Shown: positions 46,179 through 58,131, numbered from the stretch's first letter. The stretch is 64,000 nucleotides of DNA from Candidatus Rhodobacter oscarellae (GCF_001078595.1 NZ_LFTY01000002.1:1802241-1866240), one strand, 5' to 3'. Numbers and translations: made by a program. The notes: generated by a model from the letters alone, not told the origin.

Positions 46179-47607
46179 GGGCCGCCGCAGCCGCCATCGC
46201 CGGGCCCTCAATGCCAAAGAGGTTCACCACCCCAAAGACCATGATCGCCGCCGACACCATCAAAAGTGCCCATTCCGCCGGGTTGCTGGCGCCGTCCAGC
46301 CCGTCCGTCTCCTCGCCGAAATACATGAAATACACGATCCGCAGGTAATAGAACGCGCCAATCACCGACGCGATCACTCCGGCTACCGCCAGCCAAGCCA
46401 TATCCGCCTGCACCGCCGCTTGCAGCACGTAGAACTTGCCAAAGAAGCCCACCAAGGGCGGCACACCCGCCAGGCTAAACATCAGCACCAACAGGGCCAG
46501 CGCCTTGAGCGGCTGCTGCTTTGAGAGCTGGTTCAGGGCCGAGATATCAGTGACCACCTGCCCATCGCGCTCCATCGACAGAATAAACGCAAACGTGCCG
46601 ACATTCATGGTCACATAGATCGCCATATAGACCAGCATCGCCTGCACGCCGAACTCAGTCCCCGAGGCCAGCCCCATCAGCGCAAAGCCCATATGCGCAA
46701 TCGACGAATAGGCCATGAGCCGCTTGATGTCGCGCTGACCAATCGCGGCCACCGCGCCCAAGAACATCGATGCAACACTGAGAAAGGCCACGACCTGGCT
46801 CCAATCTGCCGTCACATTGCCGAAGGCGTCATGCATAACGCGGGCGAACAGCCCCATCGCCGCCATCTTTGGCGCCGTCGCGAAAAAGGCCGTCACCGGC
46901 GTTGGCGAGCCCTCGTAGACGTCCGGCGTCCACATATGGAACGGGGCCGCCGAGACCTTAAACGCCAGACCGGCCAGGATGAAGACCAGGCCAAACAGTA
47001 GCCCGATCGAGACATGCCCGTCCGTCGCCGCCGTCACGATGCCAGAGAACATCGTTGTGCCCGCAAACCCGTAGGTCAACGAAGCGCCGTAAAGCAGCAG
47101 CCCGGAAGACAACGCCCCCAGAACAAAATACTTCAGACCCGCCTCGGTCGATCGCACGCTATCTCGGCGCAAAGAGGCGACGACATAAAGCGCCAGCGAC
47201 TGCAGCTCCAGCCCCATGTAAAGCGCGATCAGGTCGCCGGCTGAGACCATCACCATCATGCCCACGACCGCCAGCGCGATCAGAAGCGGGTACTCAAACC
47301 GCAGCAGCCCAGCCTTCTGCATGTAGCGCTCGGACATCACCAGGATCGCGGCGGCGGAGATCAAGATCACCACCTTTGCAAAACGCGAGAACCCATCGTC
47401 GACGAACATCCCGCCGAAGGCTTCGTTGGAACCGGCGCCATTGATCCCGATGATCAAGGCGAGCAATACGAAGACCCCCGCCGTCATCCAGTTTATCAAC
47501 GGCGCGGTCTTGTCCTTGCCGGTGTAGACGCCGAACATCAGCGCCGCCATCGCGAAGAGGCAGAGGATCACCTCCGGCAGCACGATCTGAAAATCAACAT
47601 TGGTCAT
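46168..47607 (-). CDS. nuoN: NADH-quinone oxidoreductase subunit N
   Basis: This 479-aa antiporter-like membrane subunit of complex I contributes one proton channel. About 14 hydrophobic helices are visible; conserved charged residues appear in [14 protein letters not shown] (Glu) and the Lys-containing [20 protein letters not shown]. The ATG at 47607 (MTNVDF) follows the nuoM stop by one base. Confidence 0.94.
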   Translation of the reverse strand: MTNVDFQIVLPEVILCLFAMAALMFGVYTGKDKTAPLINWMTAGVFVLLALIIGINGAGSNEAFGGMFVDDGFSRFAKVVILISAAAILVMSERYMQKAGLLRFEYPLLIALAVVGMMVMVSAGDLIALYMGLELQSLALYVVASLRRDSVRSTEAGLKYFVLGALSSGLLLYGASLTYGFAGTTMFSGIVTAATDGHVSIGLLFGLVFILAGLAFKVSAAPFHMWTPDVYEGSPTPVTAFFATAPKMAAMGLFARVMHDAFGNVTADWSQVVAFLSVASMFLGAVAAIGQRDIKRLMAYSSIAHMGFALMGLASGTEFGVQAMLVYMAIYVTMNVGTFAFILSMERDGQVVTDISALNQLSKQQPLKALALLVLMFSLAGVPPLVGFFGKFYVLQAAVQADMAWLAVAGVIASVIGAFYYLRIVYFMYFGEETDGLDGASNPAEWALLMVSAAIMVFGVVNLFGIEGPAMAAAAALVQ

Positions 47608-47608
47608 G

Positions 47609-49162
47609 TCAGTGCCCCGTGCTCTCAACGATTTGGGTCAAGGCGCCTGGATACTCGGCCAGCGCCGTTTGATGCTCTGCGATCAAGGCCGCAACCGAGG
47701 GCCCGATCACATCCGTCACCAGGCTGGGATAGACCCCCAATAGGATCGTCATCACGACCAAGGGCGCAAAGATGAACCGCTCTCGCGGGGTCATATCCGT
47801 GATCGATTTTAGGCTTTCCTTGATCAGCTCGCCCATCACTACCCTTCGGTAAAGCCACAGCGCGTAGGCCGCCGACAGGATAACCCCGGTGGTGGCGAAG
47901 GCCGCGACCCAGGTATTCACCTGGAATATCCCCATAAGGGTCAGAAACTCGCCGACGAAGCCGGACGTGCCCGGCAGCCCCACATTGGCCATCGTGAACA
48001 GCATGAAGATCAAAGCATAGGCCGGCATGCGGTTCACCAGGCCACCATATGCATCAATCTCGCGCGTGTGCATCCGGTCATAGATCACCCCCACGCACAG
48101 AAAGAGCGCGCCCGAGATAAAGCCGTGGCTGATCATCTGAAAGATCGCGCCGTCTATACCCTGTTGATTCGCCGCGAATATCCCCGCCGTCACATAGCCC
48201 ATATGCGCCACGGAGGAATAAGCGATCAGCTTTTTCATATCCTCCTGCGCCAATGCCACCAGCGAGGTGTAGACAATGGCAATCGCGCTCATCCACAGCA
48301 CGAGCGGCGCCAGCAGATCAGAAGCCACCGGGAACATCGGCAGGCTGAACCGCAAGAACCCGTAACCGCCCATCTTCAGCAGGATCGCTGCCAGCACGAC
48401 CGAACCCGCCGTCGGCGCTTGAACATGCGCGTCCGGCAGCCAGGTATGCACCGGCCACATCGGCATCTTCACCGCAAAGCTGGCAAAAAACGCCACCCAC
48501 AAGAGCGTCTGCATGCCGCCGACCACGTGAATGCCCAAGAGGTGGAAGCTCTCAGTGCCAAAGTTATGCGTCAATAGCGTCGGGATGTCGGTGGTGCCCG
48601 CGTCCATATACATCGCGATCATCGCCACCAGCATCAGCACCGAACCGATGAAGGTATAGAGGAAGAACTTGAACGCCGCGTAGATCCGGTTCGCGCCGCC
48701 CCAGATGCCGATGATCAAGAACATCGGGATCAATCCGCCCTCGAAGAAGAGGTAGAACAGGATCATGTCGAGCGCGCAGAACACGCCCAGCATCAATGTT
48801 TCAAGCGCCAGGAAGGCGATCATGTATTCCTTCACCCGATCCGTCACGCCCCAGCAGGACAGGATCGTGATCGGCATCAGGAAGGTCGTGAGCATGACAA
48901 ATAGGATCGAGATCCCGTCGACGCCCATCTTGTACTTCAAGCCCAAGAGCCAGTCGCGTTCCTCAACGAACTGAAAGCCCGTGTCAGCCGGGTCAAACTG
49001 CGCAATCAAGAACAGCGAGATCAAGAACGTCACAGAGGTCGCAATAAGCGCCAGCCATTTGGCATTGTTCTGTGCCGCCGCATCGTCGCCGCGCAGAAAC
49101 AACGCTAGGATTGCCGCCGCCACCAGCGGCAGGAAGGTGATGATGGAGAGGATGTTGTCCAT
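47609..49162 (-). CDS. nuoM: NADH-quinone oxidoreductase subunit M
   Basis: This 517-aa proton-pumping antiporter-like subunit of complex I has the key charged residues [11 protein letters not shown] (Glu) and [20 protein letters not shown] (Lys), with the [12 protein letters not shown] block. It lies between nuoL and nuoN, four bases after nuoL. Confidence 0.95.
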   Translation of the reverse strand: MDNILSIITFLPLVAAAILALFLRGDDAAAQNNAKWLALIATSVTFLISLFLIAQFDPADTGFQFVEERDWLLGLKYKMGVDGISILFVMLTTFLMPITILSCWGVTDRVKEYMIAFLALETLMLGVFCALDMILFYLFFEGGLIPMFLIIGIWGGANRIYAAFKFFLYTFIGSVLMLVAMIAMYMDAGTTDIPTLLTHNFGTESFHLLGIHVVGGMQTLLWVAFFASFAVKMPMWPVHTWLPDAHVQAPTAGSVVLAAILLKMGGYGFLRFSLPMFPVASDLLAPLVLWMSAIAIVYTSLVALAQEDMKKLIAYSSVAHMGYVTAGIFAANQQGIDGAIFQMISHGFISGALFLCVGVIYDRMHTREIDAYGGLVNRMPAYALIFMLFTMANVGLPGTSGFVGEFLTLMGIFQVNTWVAAFATTGVILSAAYALWLYRRVVMGELIKESLKSITDMTPRERFIFAPLVVMTILLGVYPSLVTDVIGPSVAALIAEHQTALAEYPGALTQIVESTGH

Positions 49163-49166
49163 GATC

Positions 49167-51269
49167 TCAGTTCCCCGCCAGCGTCATCCAGGAGACCAGG
49201 AGCACAATCCCGATCACCATCATGAAGGCGTAAGTGAATATGTAACCCGACTGCAATCGACCGGCCCAGCGGGTGAAGAAGGGCACAACGCCCAGGGCCA
49301 TCCCGTTCAGGAAGCCGTCGATGACGTTGCCATCCCCGCGCCGCCACAGAAAGCCGCCAATCGCCTTGGCCGGCCGCGTGAAGATATAGTCGTAGAGCTC
49401 GTCAAAGTACCATTTGTTCAGCAGGAACTGATACAGGTGCCGCTGGTTCGCCGCCAACTGCCCGGGCAGATGCGGCGCGCGAATGTAGAACAGCCAAGCA
49501 AAACCGAACCCAATCAGCATCGCAACAAAGGGCGAGACCTTCACCCAAACCGGCACGTAATGCGCGTCATGCAGCACGTGGTTGCTGGGATGCGCATAGA
49601 TCGCGCCGCCGCCTGGCGTCCAGCCTGCGACCTCGTCGCCATGCGCCGCCTCTTCGGCATGGCCGTCCTCACCACCCGCGCCCAAGAGCATCGTGTCGCC
49701 GGTCACGCCGGCATGCTTCTCTTCAGCGTGGTAGGGCACCCCGAAGAACTTATTCACATCCGCGGTGTCGCCAAAGAACGGCTTCAACCAGATCATACCC
49801 GCGAACACCGCGCCAAGCGCCAGCACGCCCAACGGCACCAGCATGGTCATCGGGCTCTCATGGGCGTGGTCATGGGTATGCTTATCGCCGCGCGCCTCAC
49901 CGTAGAACGTCATGAACATCAACCGCCAAGAGTAGAAACTGGTGAAAAGAGCCGCGATCACCAGAAGGATGAACGCATATGTGCCAACCCCGCTGCCCGC
50001 GGCGAAAGCGCTCTCGATGATCGCATCCTTAGAGAAGAACCCAGCAAACCCGACATAGGTCAGCGGGATGCCCACGCCGGTGATCGCCAGCGTGCCGATC
50101 ATCATCGCCCAGAACGTATAGGGGATCTTGTGGCGCAGGTTGCCATAGTTACGCATGTCCTGCTCGTGATGCATCGCATGGATGACCGAGCCCGCGCCCA
50201 GAAACAGCATCGCCTTAAAGAAAGCGTGGGTGAAGAGGTGGAACATCGCCGCCGAGTAGACGCCGACCCCCGCGGCCACGAACATATAGCCCAGCTGCGA
50301 GCAGGTCGAATAGGCGATCACGCGTTTGATGTCGTTCTGCACCAAGCCGACAGTGGCGGCAAAGAAAGCCGTCGTTGCGCCCAGAAACACGATGAACTGC
50401 GTGGCGCCCGGCGCGAATTCCATCAGGGGCGACATGCGGCAAACCAGGAACACGCCCGCGGTCACCATGGTTGCCGCGTGGATCAGCGCCGACACCGGCG
50501 TCGGCCCCTCCATCGCGTCTGGCAGCCAGGTGTGCAGGATCAGCTGCGCCGACTTGCCCATCGCGCCCACAAACAGCAGGAATGCCAGCAAGTTCGCCGC
50601 GTTCCATTCCTGCCAGAGGAACGGGATCGTCATCTGCGCCAGCTCTGGCGCCTTCTCAAAGATCACGTCGAAGCTGATCGAATCCGTGAGCATGAAGAGA
50701 CCGAATATCCCCAATGCAAATCCGAAATCGCCCACCCTGTTGACCACAAAGGCCTTGATCGCCGCGGCATTCGCGCTTGGCTTGCGGAAGTAGAACCCGA
50801 TCAGCAGGTATGAGGCGACGCCCACGCCCTCCCAGCCGAAGAACATCTGCACCAGGTTGTCCGAGGTCACCAACGCCAGCATGGCGAAGGTAAAAAAGCT
50901 CAGATATGCGAAGAAGCGCGGGCGATAGCTTTCCTTGGCGTCATCGAAATTCTCATCATGGGCCATGTAGCCAAACGAGTATAGGTGCACGAGCGCCGAG
51001 ACCGTGGTGATCACCACCAGCATGATCGCGGTCAGCCGGTCCAGCCGGATCGACCAATCCGTGCTGAGCGTGCCGGATTCCACAAAGCGCATGATCGTGA
51101 TCTGCTCGGTCACGCCGTCATGGCCGAGGAACACGATCCAGCTGAGCAGACAGGCCAGGAACAACAGGCCCGTTGCGACCCATTGCGCGGCATGCTCGCC
51201 CAGCATGCGCCAGCCAAATCCGCAGATCAGCGCGCCAACGAGCGGGGCAAAAAGTATGGTGGTTTCCAT
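49167..51269 (-). CDS. nuoL: NADH-quinone oxidoreductase subunit L
   Basis: This 700-aa subunit is the most distal antiporter-like subunit of complex I, with the long lateral helix at its C-terminus. Motifs include [40 protein letters not shown] and [17 protein letters not shown]. It is longer than E. coli NuoL (~613 aa), because of two His/Asp/Glu-rich loops ([14 protein letters not shown] and [14 protein letters not shown]), as in other alphaproteobacteria. It starts six bases after nuoK. Confidence 0.95.
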   Translation of the reverse strand: METTILFAPLVGALICGFGWRMLGEHAAQWVATGLLFLACLLSWIVFLGHDGVTEQITIMRFVESGTLSTDWSIRLDRLTAIMLVVITTVSALVHLYSFGYMAHDENFDDAKESYRPRFFAYLSFFTFAMLALVTSDNLVQMFFGWEGVGVASYLLIGFYFRKPSANAAAIKAFVVNRVGDFGFALGIFGLFMLTDSISFDVIFEKAPELAQMTIPFLWQEWNAANLLAFLLFVGAMGKSAQLILHTWLPDAMEGPTPVSALIHAATMVTAGVFLVCRMSPLMEFAPGATQFIVFLGATTAFFAATVGLVQNDIKRVIAYSTCSQLGYMFVAAGVGVYSAAMFHLFTHAFFKAMLFLGAGSVIHAMHHEQDMRNYGNLRHKIPYTFWAMMIGTLAITGVGIPLTYVGFAGFFSKDAIIESAFAAGSGVGTYAFILLVIAALFTSFYSWRLMFMTFYGEARGDKHTHDHAHESPMTMLVPLGVLALGAVFAGMIWLKPFFGDTADVNKFFGVPYHAEEKHAGVTGDTMLLGAGGEDGHAEEAAHGDEVAGWTPGGGAIYAHPSNHVLHDAHYVPVWVKVSPFVAMLIGFGFAWLFYIRAPHLPGQLAANQRHLYQFLLNKWYFDELYDYIFTRPAKAIGGFLWRRGDGNVIDGFLNGMALGVVPFFTRWAGRLQSGYIFTYAFMMVIGIVLLVSWMTLAGN

Positions 51270-51275
51270 AAGCCT

Positions 51276-51581
51276 TTAGCCTTTCATCACGTTGACGTCT
51301 TCGACGTCGATAGTGCCACGGTTGCGGAAGAAACAGACGAGGATCGCCAGGCCGATGGCGGCCTCTGCCGCCGCGACCGTTAGCACGAACAAGGTAAAGA
51401 TCTGCCCCACCAGGTCGCCCAGGAAGCTGGAGAACGCCACCAAGTTGATGTTCACGGCCAACAGGATCAGCTCGATGGACATCAAGAGGATGATCACGTT
51501 CTTACGGTTCAGGAAGATCCCGAAGATGCCGATCACAAACAGCGCCGCGGCGACCGTCAGGTAATGCTCAAGTCCGACCAT
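51276..51581 (-). CDS. nuoK: NADH-quinone oxidoreductase subunit K
   Basis: This 101-aa, three-helix membrane subunit of complex I has conserved Glu residues in the membrane ([11 protein letters not shown] and [11 protein letters not shown]). Its start is overlapped by the end of an unlisted 42-aa membrane peptide. Confidence 0.95.
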   Translation of the reverse strand: MVGLEHYLTVAAALFVIGIFGIFLNRKNVIILLMSIELILLAVNINLVAFSSFLGDLVGQIFTLFVLTVAAAEAAIGLAILVCFFRNRGTIDVEDVNVMKG

Positions 51582-51696
51582 TTCGTCCCTCGAACCTCTT
51601 TTTCTTTTCGCGCCGTCTACGAACGGCGGTGATCACAAGGGCCAAGACGCCCAGAAGCGGCAGGAGCGGCGCCAAAAGGCCCATGCTCTGCCCCAT
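51568..51696 (-). CDS. 42-aa single-pass membrane peptide between nuoJ and nuoK
   Basis: A short frame begins at ATG 51696, two bases after the nuoJ stop (TAACATG), with AGGGGCTCTAAC in front, and stops at 51568, overlapping nuoK by 14 bases. The peptide has one hydrophobic helix ([19 protein letters not shown]) followed by a strongly basic tail ([16 protein letters not shown]). Position, ribosome site, spacing and composition support translation. It may be a complex I-associated peptide or a leader that tunes nuoK. No family was recognised. Confidence 0.65.
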   Translation of the reverse strand: MGQSMGLLAPLLPLLGVLALVITAVRRRREKKKRFEGRNGRT

Positions 51697-51697
51697 G

Positions 51698-52306
51698 TTA
51701 GAGCCCCTGCCCCGGTTTCACGTCGCGCACCTCCATGGCCTTGGCAGGGTCGCGATAGATCTGGGCCAAGATGTCCTGGCGTTTGATGTCGCTGCGGTGC
51801 CGGATCGTCAGCACGATGGCCCCGATCATCGCCACCAGCAGGATCAGCCCGGCGAGCTGGAACAAAAGGATGTAGTCGTCATAAAGCAACTGCCCCAACG
51901 CCGCCGTATTATGCACGTCTGTGGGCGTCACCGCGGCGCGCGCGGCCTCGGCACCATCGCTGGCGGTCCAGGTGCCGAAAACCAGCCCCAGCTCCATCAA
52001 CAGCACCACGCCAATGAGCAACGCCAGCGGCATGTACTTGGCCATCTCCGCCTTCAACTCGGCAAAGTCGACATCCAGCATCATCACCACGAAAAGGAAC
52101 AGCACCGCCACCGCGCCGACATAGACAATGATCAGCAGCATGGCGACGAACTCTGCGCCCAGCAGAACAAACAGCCCCGCCGAGGACAGAAAGGACAGGA
52201 TCAACCACAGCACCGAATGCACCGGATTGCGGCTTACCACGGTGAAGAAGCCCCCGATTAGAGTCAGCGTCGAAAACACGTAGAATGTGAAGTCGGCAAA
52301 CGTCAT
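51698..52306 (-). CDS. nuoJ: NADH-quinone oxidoreductase subunit J
   Basis: This 202-aa membrane subunit of complex I has five helices including the conserved FVMMLDVDF turn ([11 protein letters not shown]) next to the proton path. The C-terminus is slightly extended by a soluble tail ([18 protein letters not shown]). The ATG overlaps the stop of the upstream gene as ATGA. Confidence 0.94.
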   Translation of the reverse strand: MTFADFTFYVFSTLTLIGGFFTVVSRNPVHSVLWLILSFLSSAGLFVLLGAEFVAMLLIIVYVGAVAVLFLFVVMMLDVDFAELKAEMAKYMPLALLIGVVLLMELGLVFGTWTASDGAEAARAAVTPTDVHNTAALGQLLYDDYILLFQLAGLILLVAMIGAIVLTIRHRSDIKRQDILAQIYRDPAKAMEVRDVKPGQGL

Positions 52307-52704
52307 GCCTCACCCTCCTGTCCGTCTTGGACATTGGCGAAAATCTGCATTGCTTTGGTCATCGCGGGCGCGCCGCCGAACAGCCCGGCCAGTGCAATTG
52401 TTTCATTGATTTCTTGCTCCGTGGCCCCCGCCTCAAGCGCGTGGCGCATCGTGAGGCGCATCTGCGGCTCCGCTATGGCGCCCTGAATCGTCAGTCCCTG
52501 CAGGGTCAATAGCAGCCGGGTCTTAGCGTCCAGCCCCTCTGGGTTTAAGCCTTTGCCCATGAAGGCTTCCATCATCTCCTTGGGCATGGTCGGCCAGAGC
52601 TTTTCTAAAGCCTCGGGCGAGAATGCCTCCAGCGCCGGGCCCATCGCCTTGGCCCAGTCCTGGCCGGCGCGCATCATGGCCTCAAAGGGGTTTTGGTCGC
52701 TCAT
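52303..52704 (-). CDS. Carboxymuconolactone decarboxylase-family protein
   Basis: This 133-aa protein has a C-terminal CMD/AhpD-like helical domain ([42 protein letters not shown]). The catalytic Cys pair of AhpD is absent, so a redox role is doubtful. It is inserted between nuoI and nuoJ and overlaps genes on both sides by four bases, so it is clearly part of the nuo operon. The function there is unknown. Confidence 0.82.
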   Translation of the reverse strand: MSDQNPFEAMMRAGQDWAKAMGPALEAFSPEALEKLWPTMPKEMMEAFMGKGLNPEGLDAKTRLLLTLQGLTIQGAIAEPQMRLTMRHALEAGATEQEINETIALAGLFGGAPAMTKAMQIFANVQDGQEGEA

Positions 52705-53216
52705 TGGGACACCTCGGCGTTGCCACAGGCGCCCACGACCGTGGCCCGAGCCAAGATCCAGGACGCGCCTTGCACCTTGCGCGGCTCGATGATCGCGACA
52801 ACCTCCACACCGTCGCGGTCGAAGGGCGCGACGGCGGCGAGCCCGTCCTCGGCGCCCTTAAAGCCGTCGCCGAAATCCGTAAGCAGGCGCTCGAACAGCG
52901 AGTTGGTCATCGCCTCCGGTTCTGGGGCGGCGACCGCCATCAGGCAGCTGCAAAAGCCGTCATGCGCGACCACATTCATCACATTATCCGCGCCGTCGGT
53001 CCAACCACTTTCGGTCTCGACCAACCCGGCCGATCTTGCCTTGGCGTCGAAACTGTTGAAATCCGGCGCAGCGCCCATGCAGACATCGGCAAAGAGCGCC
53101 GCGCGACCGGCGTTCCACCCAGCATCCGCGGGCCCGGCCGCGTTCGCAGCCATGCCCGGCCCCGCGAAGATCGCGGCCCCGAGTGCAGTCATGAGGATAT
53201 GTTGGCGGCGGCTCAT
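52701..53216 (-). CDS. Secreted hypothetical protein in the nuo operon
   Basis: This 171-aa protein has an N-terminal signal (MSRRQHILMTALGAAIFAG, cleavage near ANA). Several Cys occur in the mature part (FADVCMGAA, HDGFCSCLMA, VVGACGNAE), consistent with disulfides in the periplasm. It follows nuoI by 12 bases, and its stop overlaps the next start (ATGA). No family name can be assigned with confidence. Confidence 0.77.
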   Translation of the reverse strand: MSRRQHILMTALGAAIFAGPGMAANAAGPADAGWNAGRAALFADVCMGAAPDFNSFDAKARSAGLVETESGWTDGADNVMNVVAHDGFCSCLMAVAAPEPEAMTNSLFERLLTDFGDGFKGAEDGLAAVAPFDRDGVEVVAIIEPRKVQGASWILARATVVGACGNAEVSQ

Positions 53217-53228
53217 GTTCAGGTGCTC

Positions 53229-53723
53229 TCAGCGATAGGGCGCGTCAAGTTCCAGGTTCCGCGCGATTTCGGCCTCCCAGCGCTCACCGTTTTCCAAGAG
53301 CTTATCCTTGTTGTAATAGAGCTCTTCGCGCGTCTCGGTCGCGAACTCGAAATTCGGGCCCTCGACGATGGCATCCACCGGGCAGGCCTCCTGGCAGAAG
53401 CCGCAATAGATGCACTTGGTCATGTCGATGTCATAGCGCGTTGTGCGGCGCGAGCCATCCTCGCGCGGCTCGGCGTCGATGGTGATTGCCTGGGCCGGGC
53501 AGATCGCCTCGCAAAGCTTGCAGGCAATGCAGCGTTCTTCACCATTGGGATAGCGGCGCAGCGCGTGCTCGCCCCTAAATCGCGGGCTAAGCGGGCCTTT
53601 TTCGTGCGGATAGTTCACCGTGGCCTTGGGCGCAAAGAAGTACTTCAGCCCAAGCTGGAAGCCCTTAAGGAAGTCCATCAGCAAGAAGTACTTACCGGCG
53701 CGGGTCCAATCGATCTGGGTCAT
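53229..53723 (-). CDS. nuoI: NADH-quinone oxidoreductase subunit I
   Basis: This 164-aa ferredoxin-like subunit of complex I carries clusters N6a and N6b, in [12 protein letters not shown] and [12 protein letters not shown]. The ATG at 53723 has GGGAGGCTGAT upstream and follows the nuoH stop (TGATATG). A longer frame to 53780 would lie inside nuoH. Confidence 0.96.
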   Translation of the reverse strand: MTQIDWTRAGKYFLLMDFLKGFQLGLKYFFAPKATVNYPHEKGPLSPRFRGEHALRRYPNGEERCIACKLCEAICPAQAITIDAEPREDGSRRTTRYDIDMTKCIYCGFCQEACPVDAIVEGPNFEFATETREELYYNKDKLLENGERWEAEIARNLELDAPYR

Positions 53724-53724
53724 A

Positions 53725-54762
53725 TCAGCCTCCCACGGCCCAGCGGGCATAAGCACCGCCGAACGCTCCGAATTGCGCAAAGAAAGCCACGATCACCACC
53801 CAGGCCAGCGACAGCGGCAGGAACACCTTCCAGCCCAGGCGCATGAGCTGGTCGTAGCGGTAGCGTGGCACGATCGCCTTCACCATCGCGAAGAGGAAGA
53901 AGAAGAACGCCATCTTCGCCACCAGCCAAAGCGGGCTGTCGGGCAGGAACGGCACCGGGCTTAGCCAACCGCCGAAGAACAGCAGCGATGTCAACGCGCA
54001 CATCAGGAAGATCGCGATGTACTCGCCCGCCATGAACAGCAGGAACGGGGTCGAAGAGTACTCGACCTGGTACCCCGCAACGAGCTCTGATTCCGCCTCT
54101 GGCAGGTCAAATGGCGGGCGGTTCGTCTCTGCCAGCGCCGAGACGAAGAACAGCACCACCATGGGCAGATGCGGCAGCCAGTACCACGAGAACAACCCAT
54201 AGGCGCCGTCCTGCGCGCGCACGATGTCGCCAAAATTCAGCGAGCCTGTGGTGATGATCACACCGATGATGATGAAGCCGATAGATACCTCGTAAGAGAT
54301 CATCTGCGCCGCCGAACGCAGGCTTCCCAGGAACGGGTATTTCGAATTCGATGCCCAGCCGCCCATGATCACGCCGTAGACCTCAAGCGATCCAATGGCG
54401 AAGACATAGAGCACGGCGACATTAATATCGGCCAGCACCCACTTGTCATTAAACGGAATTACCGCCCAGGCGATCATCGCCAGAACGAAGGACAGCAGCG
54501 GCGCCAGCATGAACACGGTGCGGTCCGCGCCCGCCGGGATCACGATCTCTTTGACGACGTATTTCAGCGCGTCGGCCACAGTTTGCAGCAGCCCCCAGGC
54601 GCCGACCACGTTGGGCCCGCGGCGCATCTGGACCGCGGCCCAGATCTTGCGGTCGCCATATACCAAAAAGAGCAGCGAGATCATCACGAAGCCGATGACC
54701 AACAGGCACTGCGCCGCGATGATGATGCCAATGCCTAGGCCGGTTTGAAAGAATTCAGCCAT
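53725..54762 (-). CDS. nuoH: NADH-quinone oxidoreductase subunit H
   Basis: This 345-aa membrane subunit at the quinone-binding junction of complex I has conserved segments [18 protein letters not shown], the Glu-rich loop [20 protein letters not shown] and [13 protein letters not shown]. The gene lies between a small lipoprotein gene and nuoI. Confidence 0.96.
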   Translation of the reverse strand: MAEFFQTGLGIGIIIAAQCLLVIGFVMISLLFLVYGDRKIWAAVQMRRGPNVVGAWGLLQTVADALKYVVKEIVIPAGADRTVFMLAPLLSFVLAMIAWAVIPFNDKWVLADINVAVLYVFAIGSLEVYGVIMGGWASNSKYPFLGSLRSAAQMISYEVSIGFIIIGVIITTGSLNFGDIVRAQDGAYGLFSWYWLPHLPMVVLFFVSALAETNRPPFDLPEAESELVAGYQVEYSSTPFLLFMAGEYIAIFLMCALTSLLFFGGWLSPVPFLPDSPLWLVAKMAFFFFLFAMVKAIVPRYRYDQLMRLGWKVFLPLSLAWVVIVAFFAQFGAFGGAYARWAVGG

Positions 54763-54768
54763 GGGTCC

Positions 54769-55227
54769 TCATACCGTGGGTATCCCCGTTTCTGTGCAAT
54801 TCGCCACCTTCACTTCGGCGTCGATCGTGCTCAGCCCCTGCGGCAGCGCAGGTGAGATGGTGTAAACCGCATCTGCCCGCCAAAGACCAGCCTCTTCAAC
54901 CACATTTGTGCGCACATGTCGCGCGAATCCGTAGCCTCGGATAAGCGCGTACCGCGCCGCGGCGCATTCCGCATAATCCGCCACGTCCCTTTCAGAACGC
55001 GCATCTCTCATCTGCACTAGAAAGCTTACCAAATCCCCATCAAGCAGCCGAGTTTCTATGCCGAGATACTCCGGCGCGGCATCAAGCCGCGCCTGAATCG
55101 CCGCGCTCTCTAGATTGAACAGCGTTTGGGCCGGCGTTTCGGCTTGCGTCTCTGGGGAAGACTCCGAGCACGCCGCAAGAACCGTCAGCCCCAGCAGCGC
55201 ACCCAATGCCCCGTTCCGGCAGGACAA
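54769..55227 (-). CDS. Small lipoprotein between nuoG and nuoH
   Basis: This 152-aa predicted lipoprotein has a lipobox LTVLAAC near residue 20, followed by a Ser/Glu/Thr-rich linker (SESSPETQAETPAQT). The mature domain contains further Cys (DYAECAAARY, VANCTETG). It starts at TTG 55227 with GGAG about ten bases upstream; longer frames would run through nuoG. It is inserted between nuoG and nuoH. Function unknown. Confidence 0.68.
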   Translation of the reverse strand: MSCRNGALGALLGLTVLAACSESSPETQAETPAQTLFNLESAAIQARLDAAPEYLGIETRLLDGDLVSFLVQMRDARSERDVADYAECAAARYALIRGYGFARHVRTNVVEEAGLWRADAVYTISPALPQGLSTIDAEVKVANCTETGIPTV

Positions 55228-55231
55228 TCCC

Positions 55232-57253
55232 CTACTCCGCGGCGATGGCCGATTGCGAACGCGCATGCGCGTTCGCGCTGAGCTCGGCCATAAGGCTGGA
55301 GGCTCGCGCGATGGGATTGGTGAGGTAGAAATCCTGCACGGCGGCGGTAAACGCGCCATCGCCCAAAGCGCCCGCGGGCAGCGGCTGCCACGCGTTTTCG
55401 GGCACTTGGTCGATCTGCGCCAAATGCGGGACGTCGCCCACAAGCTTTTGCCGCAGCTGCGCGAGGCTGTCATAGGGCAGCGCGGCCCCCAATTCGGCGC
55501 TAAGTGCGCGCAGAATGGCCCAGTTTTCCTTCGCCTCACCAGGCGGGAAGCTTGCGCGCAAGGCCAGTTGAGGGCGGCCTTCGGTGTTCACAAAGAGCCC
55601 CTGCTCTTCGGTATAGGCCGCGGCGGGCAGGATGATATCCGCCCGATGCGCACCGCGGTCGCCGTGGCTGCCCTGGTAAATCACGGTCGGGCCGGCGGGG
55701 ATGTCCATCTCGTCCGCGCCCAGCGCATAGACCACATCCGCGCCGTCCAGCGCGACCTCGACGCCGCCCTCGGTCACACAGCCCGCGTCCATCGCGCCCA
55801 CGCGTCCCGCGGCGGTATGCAATATCAACAGCTTAACCTGCGCGGCCTCGGCCAGCTGCATGGCGGTGGCCAAAACAGCGGCACCGTCGGCGCCGGTGAT
55901 CGCGCCCTGGCCCAGCACGATTACGCCCGGAACGTCATGCTTGTCCGAATGGTCCTGCTTTGCCAGGTCTGCCAGCGCCGCCCGGTCCGAGCCGTAATGC
56001 GCATAGTCATATGTCAGATCGACAGCCTCACCCAAAAGCGCGACGCGCGCGCCTTTCAGCCAGGCCTTGCGGATTCGCGCGTTCAGCACCGGCGCCTCAT
56101 CGCGCGGGTTGGTGCCGATCAGCAAGATCCGCTGCGCATCGTCGATATCCTCGATCGTGGCTGTGCCGACATAGCCCGAGCGGTTGCCCGCGGGCAGCTT
56201 GGCGCCATCGGTGCGGCACTCGACCGCGCCGCCTTTGCCCTCAACGAGTTCTTTCAGCGCATAAGCGGCCTCTACCGAGGCCAGATCGCCCACCAGACCC
56301 GCGATCTTGGACGCGCCATTCAGCGCCTCGGCGGCCTTGCCAAGCGCCTCGGGCCATGTGGCCGGGCGCAGCTTGTCATTCTCGCGAATGTAAGGCCGAT
56401 CAAGGCGCTGGCGTCGCAGCCCGTCCCACACAAAGCGCGTCTTGTCCGAGATCCATTCCTCGTTCACGCCGTCATGGTTGCGCGGCAGAAAGCGCATGAC
56501 CTCACGGCCCTTGCAGTCCACGCGGATATTAGACCCAAGCGCGTCCATCACGTCCACGGATTCGGTCTTGGTCAGCTCCCAGGGGCGCGCGGTGAAGGCA
56601 TAGGGCTTGGACGTCAGGGCCCCAACCGGACAGAGGTCGATGATATTGCCCTGCAGGTTCGAATCCAGCGTCTCGCCCAGATAGGCGGTGATCTCTGAAT
56701 CCTCGCCGCGGCCGGTCTGGCCCATAGTGGTCAGCCCCGCGACCTCTGTGGTGAAGCGCACACAGCGCGTGCAAGAGATGCAGCGGGTCATCTGCGTGCC
56801 CACAAGCGGCCCCAGATCGAAATCGTCCACCGCGCGTTTCGGCTCGCGGAAGCGGCTGAAGTCCACGCCGTAGGCCATCGCCTGGTCCTGCAAGTCGCAT
56901 TCGCCGCCCTGATCGCAGATCGGGCAGTCAAGCGGGTGATTGATCAGAAGGAACTCCATCACGCCTTCGCGGGCCTTCTTGACCATAGGCGAGTTGGTTT
57001 TCACCTGCGGCGCCTGCCCTTCGGGCCCGGGGCGCAGGTCGCGCACCTGCATCGCGCAGCTCGCGGCGGGCTTTGGCGGTCCCCCGACGACCTCGACCAG
57101 GCACATGCGGCAATTGCCGGCGATGGACAGCCTTTCGTGATAGCAGAAACGCGGCACCTCGACGCCGGCCTGCTCGCAGGCCTGGATTAAGGTCATCGCC
57201 CCATCGACTTCAAGCTCTTGGCCGTCGATGCTGATCTTGCGCAGGTCGCTCAT
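55232..57253 (-). CDS. nuoG: NADH-quinone oxidoreductase subunit G
   Basis: This 673-aa, 75-kDa-type iron-sulfur subunit of complex I has the 2Fe-2S ligands in [20 protein letters not shown], the His-Cys3 cluster [15 protein letters not shown] and the 4Fe-4S cluster [11 protein letters not shown] molybdopterin-oxidoreductase-like C-terminal half follows, without its cofactor function. The ATG at 57253 has AAGGGACC upstream and overlaps the preceding lipoprotein stop as ATGA. Confidence 0.95.
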   Translation of the reverse strand: MSDLRKISIDGQELEVDGAMTLIQACEQAGVEVPRFCYHERLSIAGNCRMCLVEVVGGPPKPAASCAMQVRDLRPGPEGQAPQVKTNSPMVKKAREGVMEFLLINHPLDCPICDQGGECDLQDQAMAYGVDFSRFREPKRAVDDFDLGPLVGTQMTRCISCTRCVRFTTEVAGLTTMGQTGRGEDSEITAYLGETLDSNLQGNIIDLCPVGALTSKPYAFTARPWELTKTESVDVMDALGSNIRVDCKGREVMRFLPRNHDGVNEEWISDKTRFVWDGLRRQRLDRPYIRENDKLRPATWPEALGKAAEALNGASKIAGLVGDLASVEAAYALKELVEGKGGAVECRTDGAKLPAGNRSGYVGTATIEDIDDAQRILLIGTNPRDEAPVLNARIRKAWLKGARVALLGEAVDLTYDYAHYGSDRAALADLAKQDHSDKHDVPGVIVLGQGAITGADGAAVLATAMQLAEAAQVKLLILHTAAGRVGAMDAGCVTEGGVEVALDGADVVYALGADEMDIPAGPTVIYQGSHGDRGAHRADIILPAAAYTEEQGLFVNTEGRPQLALRASFPPGEAKENWAILRALSAELGAALPYDSLAQLRQKLVGDVPHLAQIDQVPENAWQPLPAGALGDGAFTAAVQDFYLTNPIARASSLMAELSANAHARSQSAIAAE

Positions 57254-57564
57254 CCGCAGGTCCCTTCGATTTCCCATTCATGCGGCACGGCAAAGCTGCC
57301 GTCTTGTGCCTTGGTTATTCTAACCATGCGTGTTCCAAACGCTCTTTCGCAGCAGGGCCGCTTCTTTGCAAGAGCCGCCTGTTGGGCGACCCCTTGCGGC
57401 GCAGTGCGGGGATAGACGAAAACCGTGACCAGATTACTACCACCCAACGCAATAGGCGTCTCTTTGGTGGTGCCGTCGTAGGGCGGGCGCGGCAGAGCGC
57501 AGGCGGTCAGGAGGGATGCGGCCAGCAAACTCCCGACCTTAGGCGCCACAACGCTTTGGCTCAC
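57250..57564 (-). CDS. Small lipoprotein upstream of nuoG
   Basis: This 104-aa predicted lipoprotein has a lipobox LLTAC near residue 22. The mature part ends with a Cys cluster ([11 protein letters not shown]) and a terminal EGTCG. It starts at GTG 57564 with GGAGGGCACC in front. The stop overlaps nuoG, so translation is coupled. No homologous family recognised. Confidence 0.72.
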   Translation of the reverse strand: MSQSVVAPKVGSLLAASLLTACALPRPPYDGTTKETPIALGGSNLVTVFVYPRTAPQGVAQQAALAKKRPCCERAFGTRMVRITKAQDGSFAVPHEWEIEGTCG

Positions 57565-57601
57565 CGGTGCCCTCCTCGTACGCTTGTTGGGGGCGCTAGT
57601 G

Positions 57602-58027
57602 CTAGCGCAGCAGGCGCCCCACGAAGGTTTTCGCTTCGATCTCGCGATAGCCCAATTGGCAGTAGCTATCGACGTCGCCTTTCGTCACACCTTGCGCATT
57701 TAGATAGGCGTCCACGCGCCCGTCGCGCAGCGCGCGCGCCTCGGGATCCTTGCTGAGCGCGTCGAAATCCTTGTCAGAATACCCCTGGTCGCGCGCGTAA
57801 TCCGCCAGGCGGTTCAGCTTGCCCAGCGCGCGAAGTCGGCGCATCCGAATGTCGGGGCAGTGCTTTTGGATCTGGTAGCCGACCTCGCCGGCGACAAGCT
57901 CGCCCATAATGCGGTCATTCTGAGTGATCGGGGGAAGGCCCTGCGCTAAGGCCGGCAACGCCAGGCTAGCCGCAGCCGCAAGGCCGGCAACACGAAAAAT
58001 GGTCATACTCGTCGCTTTCGTCGTCAT
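57602..58027 (-). CDS. DUF5333-like secreted protein
   Basis: This ~141-aa protein has a signal peptide (VAGLAAAASLALPALA, cleavage after AQG) and a helical mature domain with two Cys (QKHCPDIR and DSYCQLGYRE), as in DUF5333, a family seen mostly in Rhodobacteraceae. ATG 58027 or 58006 may be the start. It belongs to the series of extra genes between nuoF and nuoG. Confidence 0.75.
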   Translation of the reverse strand: MTTKATSMTIFRVAGLAAAASLALPALAQGLPPITQNDRIMGELVAGEVGYQIQKHCPDIRMRRLRALGKLNRLADYARDQGYSDKDFDALSKDPEARALRDGRVDAYLNAQGVTKGDVDSYCQLGYREIEAKTFVGRLLR

Positions 58028-58131
58028 GGGTGCTGCGGGCAGCGCTAGCAAAGCCGTGATTCTCGGCCAAGTTCAAGCGCGGCGCGGCGGAATCGGCTGA
58101 TTCTCGCGCGTCTTTGATCGAATGAGAGCCG

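Noticed and set aside
48981-50813. 610-codon plus-strand open frame over nuoL
   Set aside because: Composition is Arg/His/Gln-rich with no domain, and nuoL and nuoM are unambiguous on the other strand.
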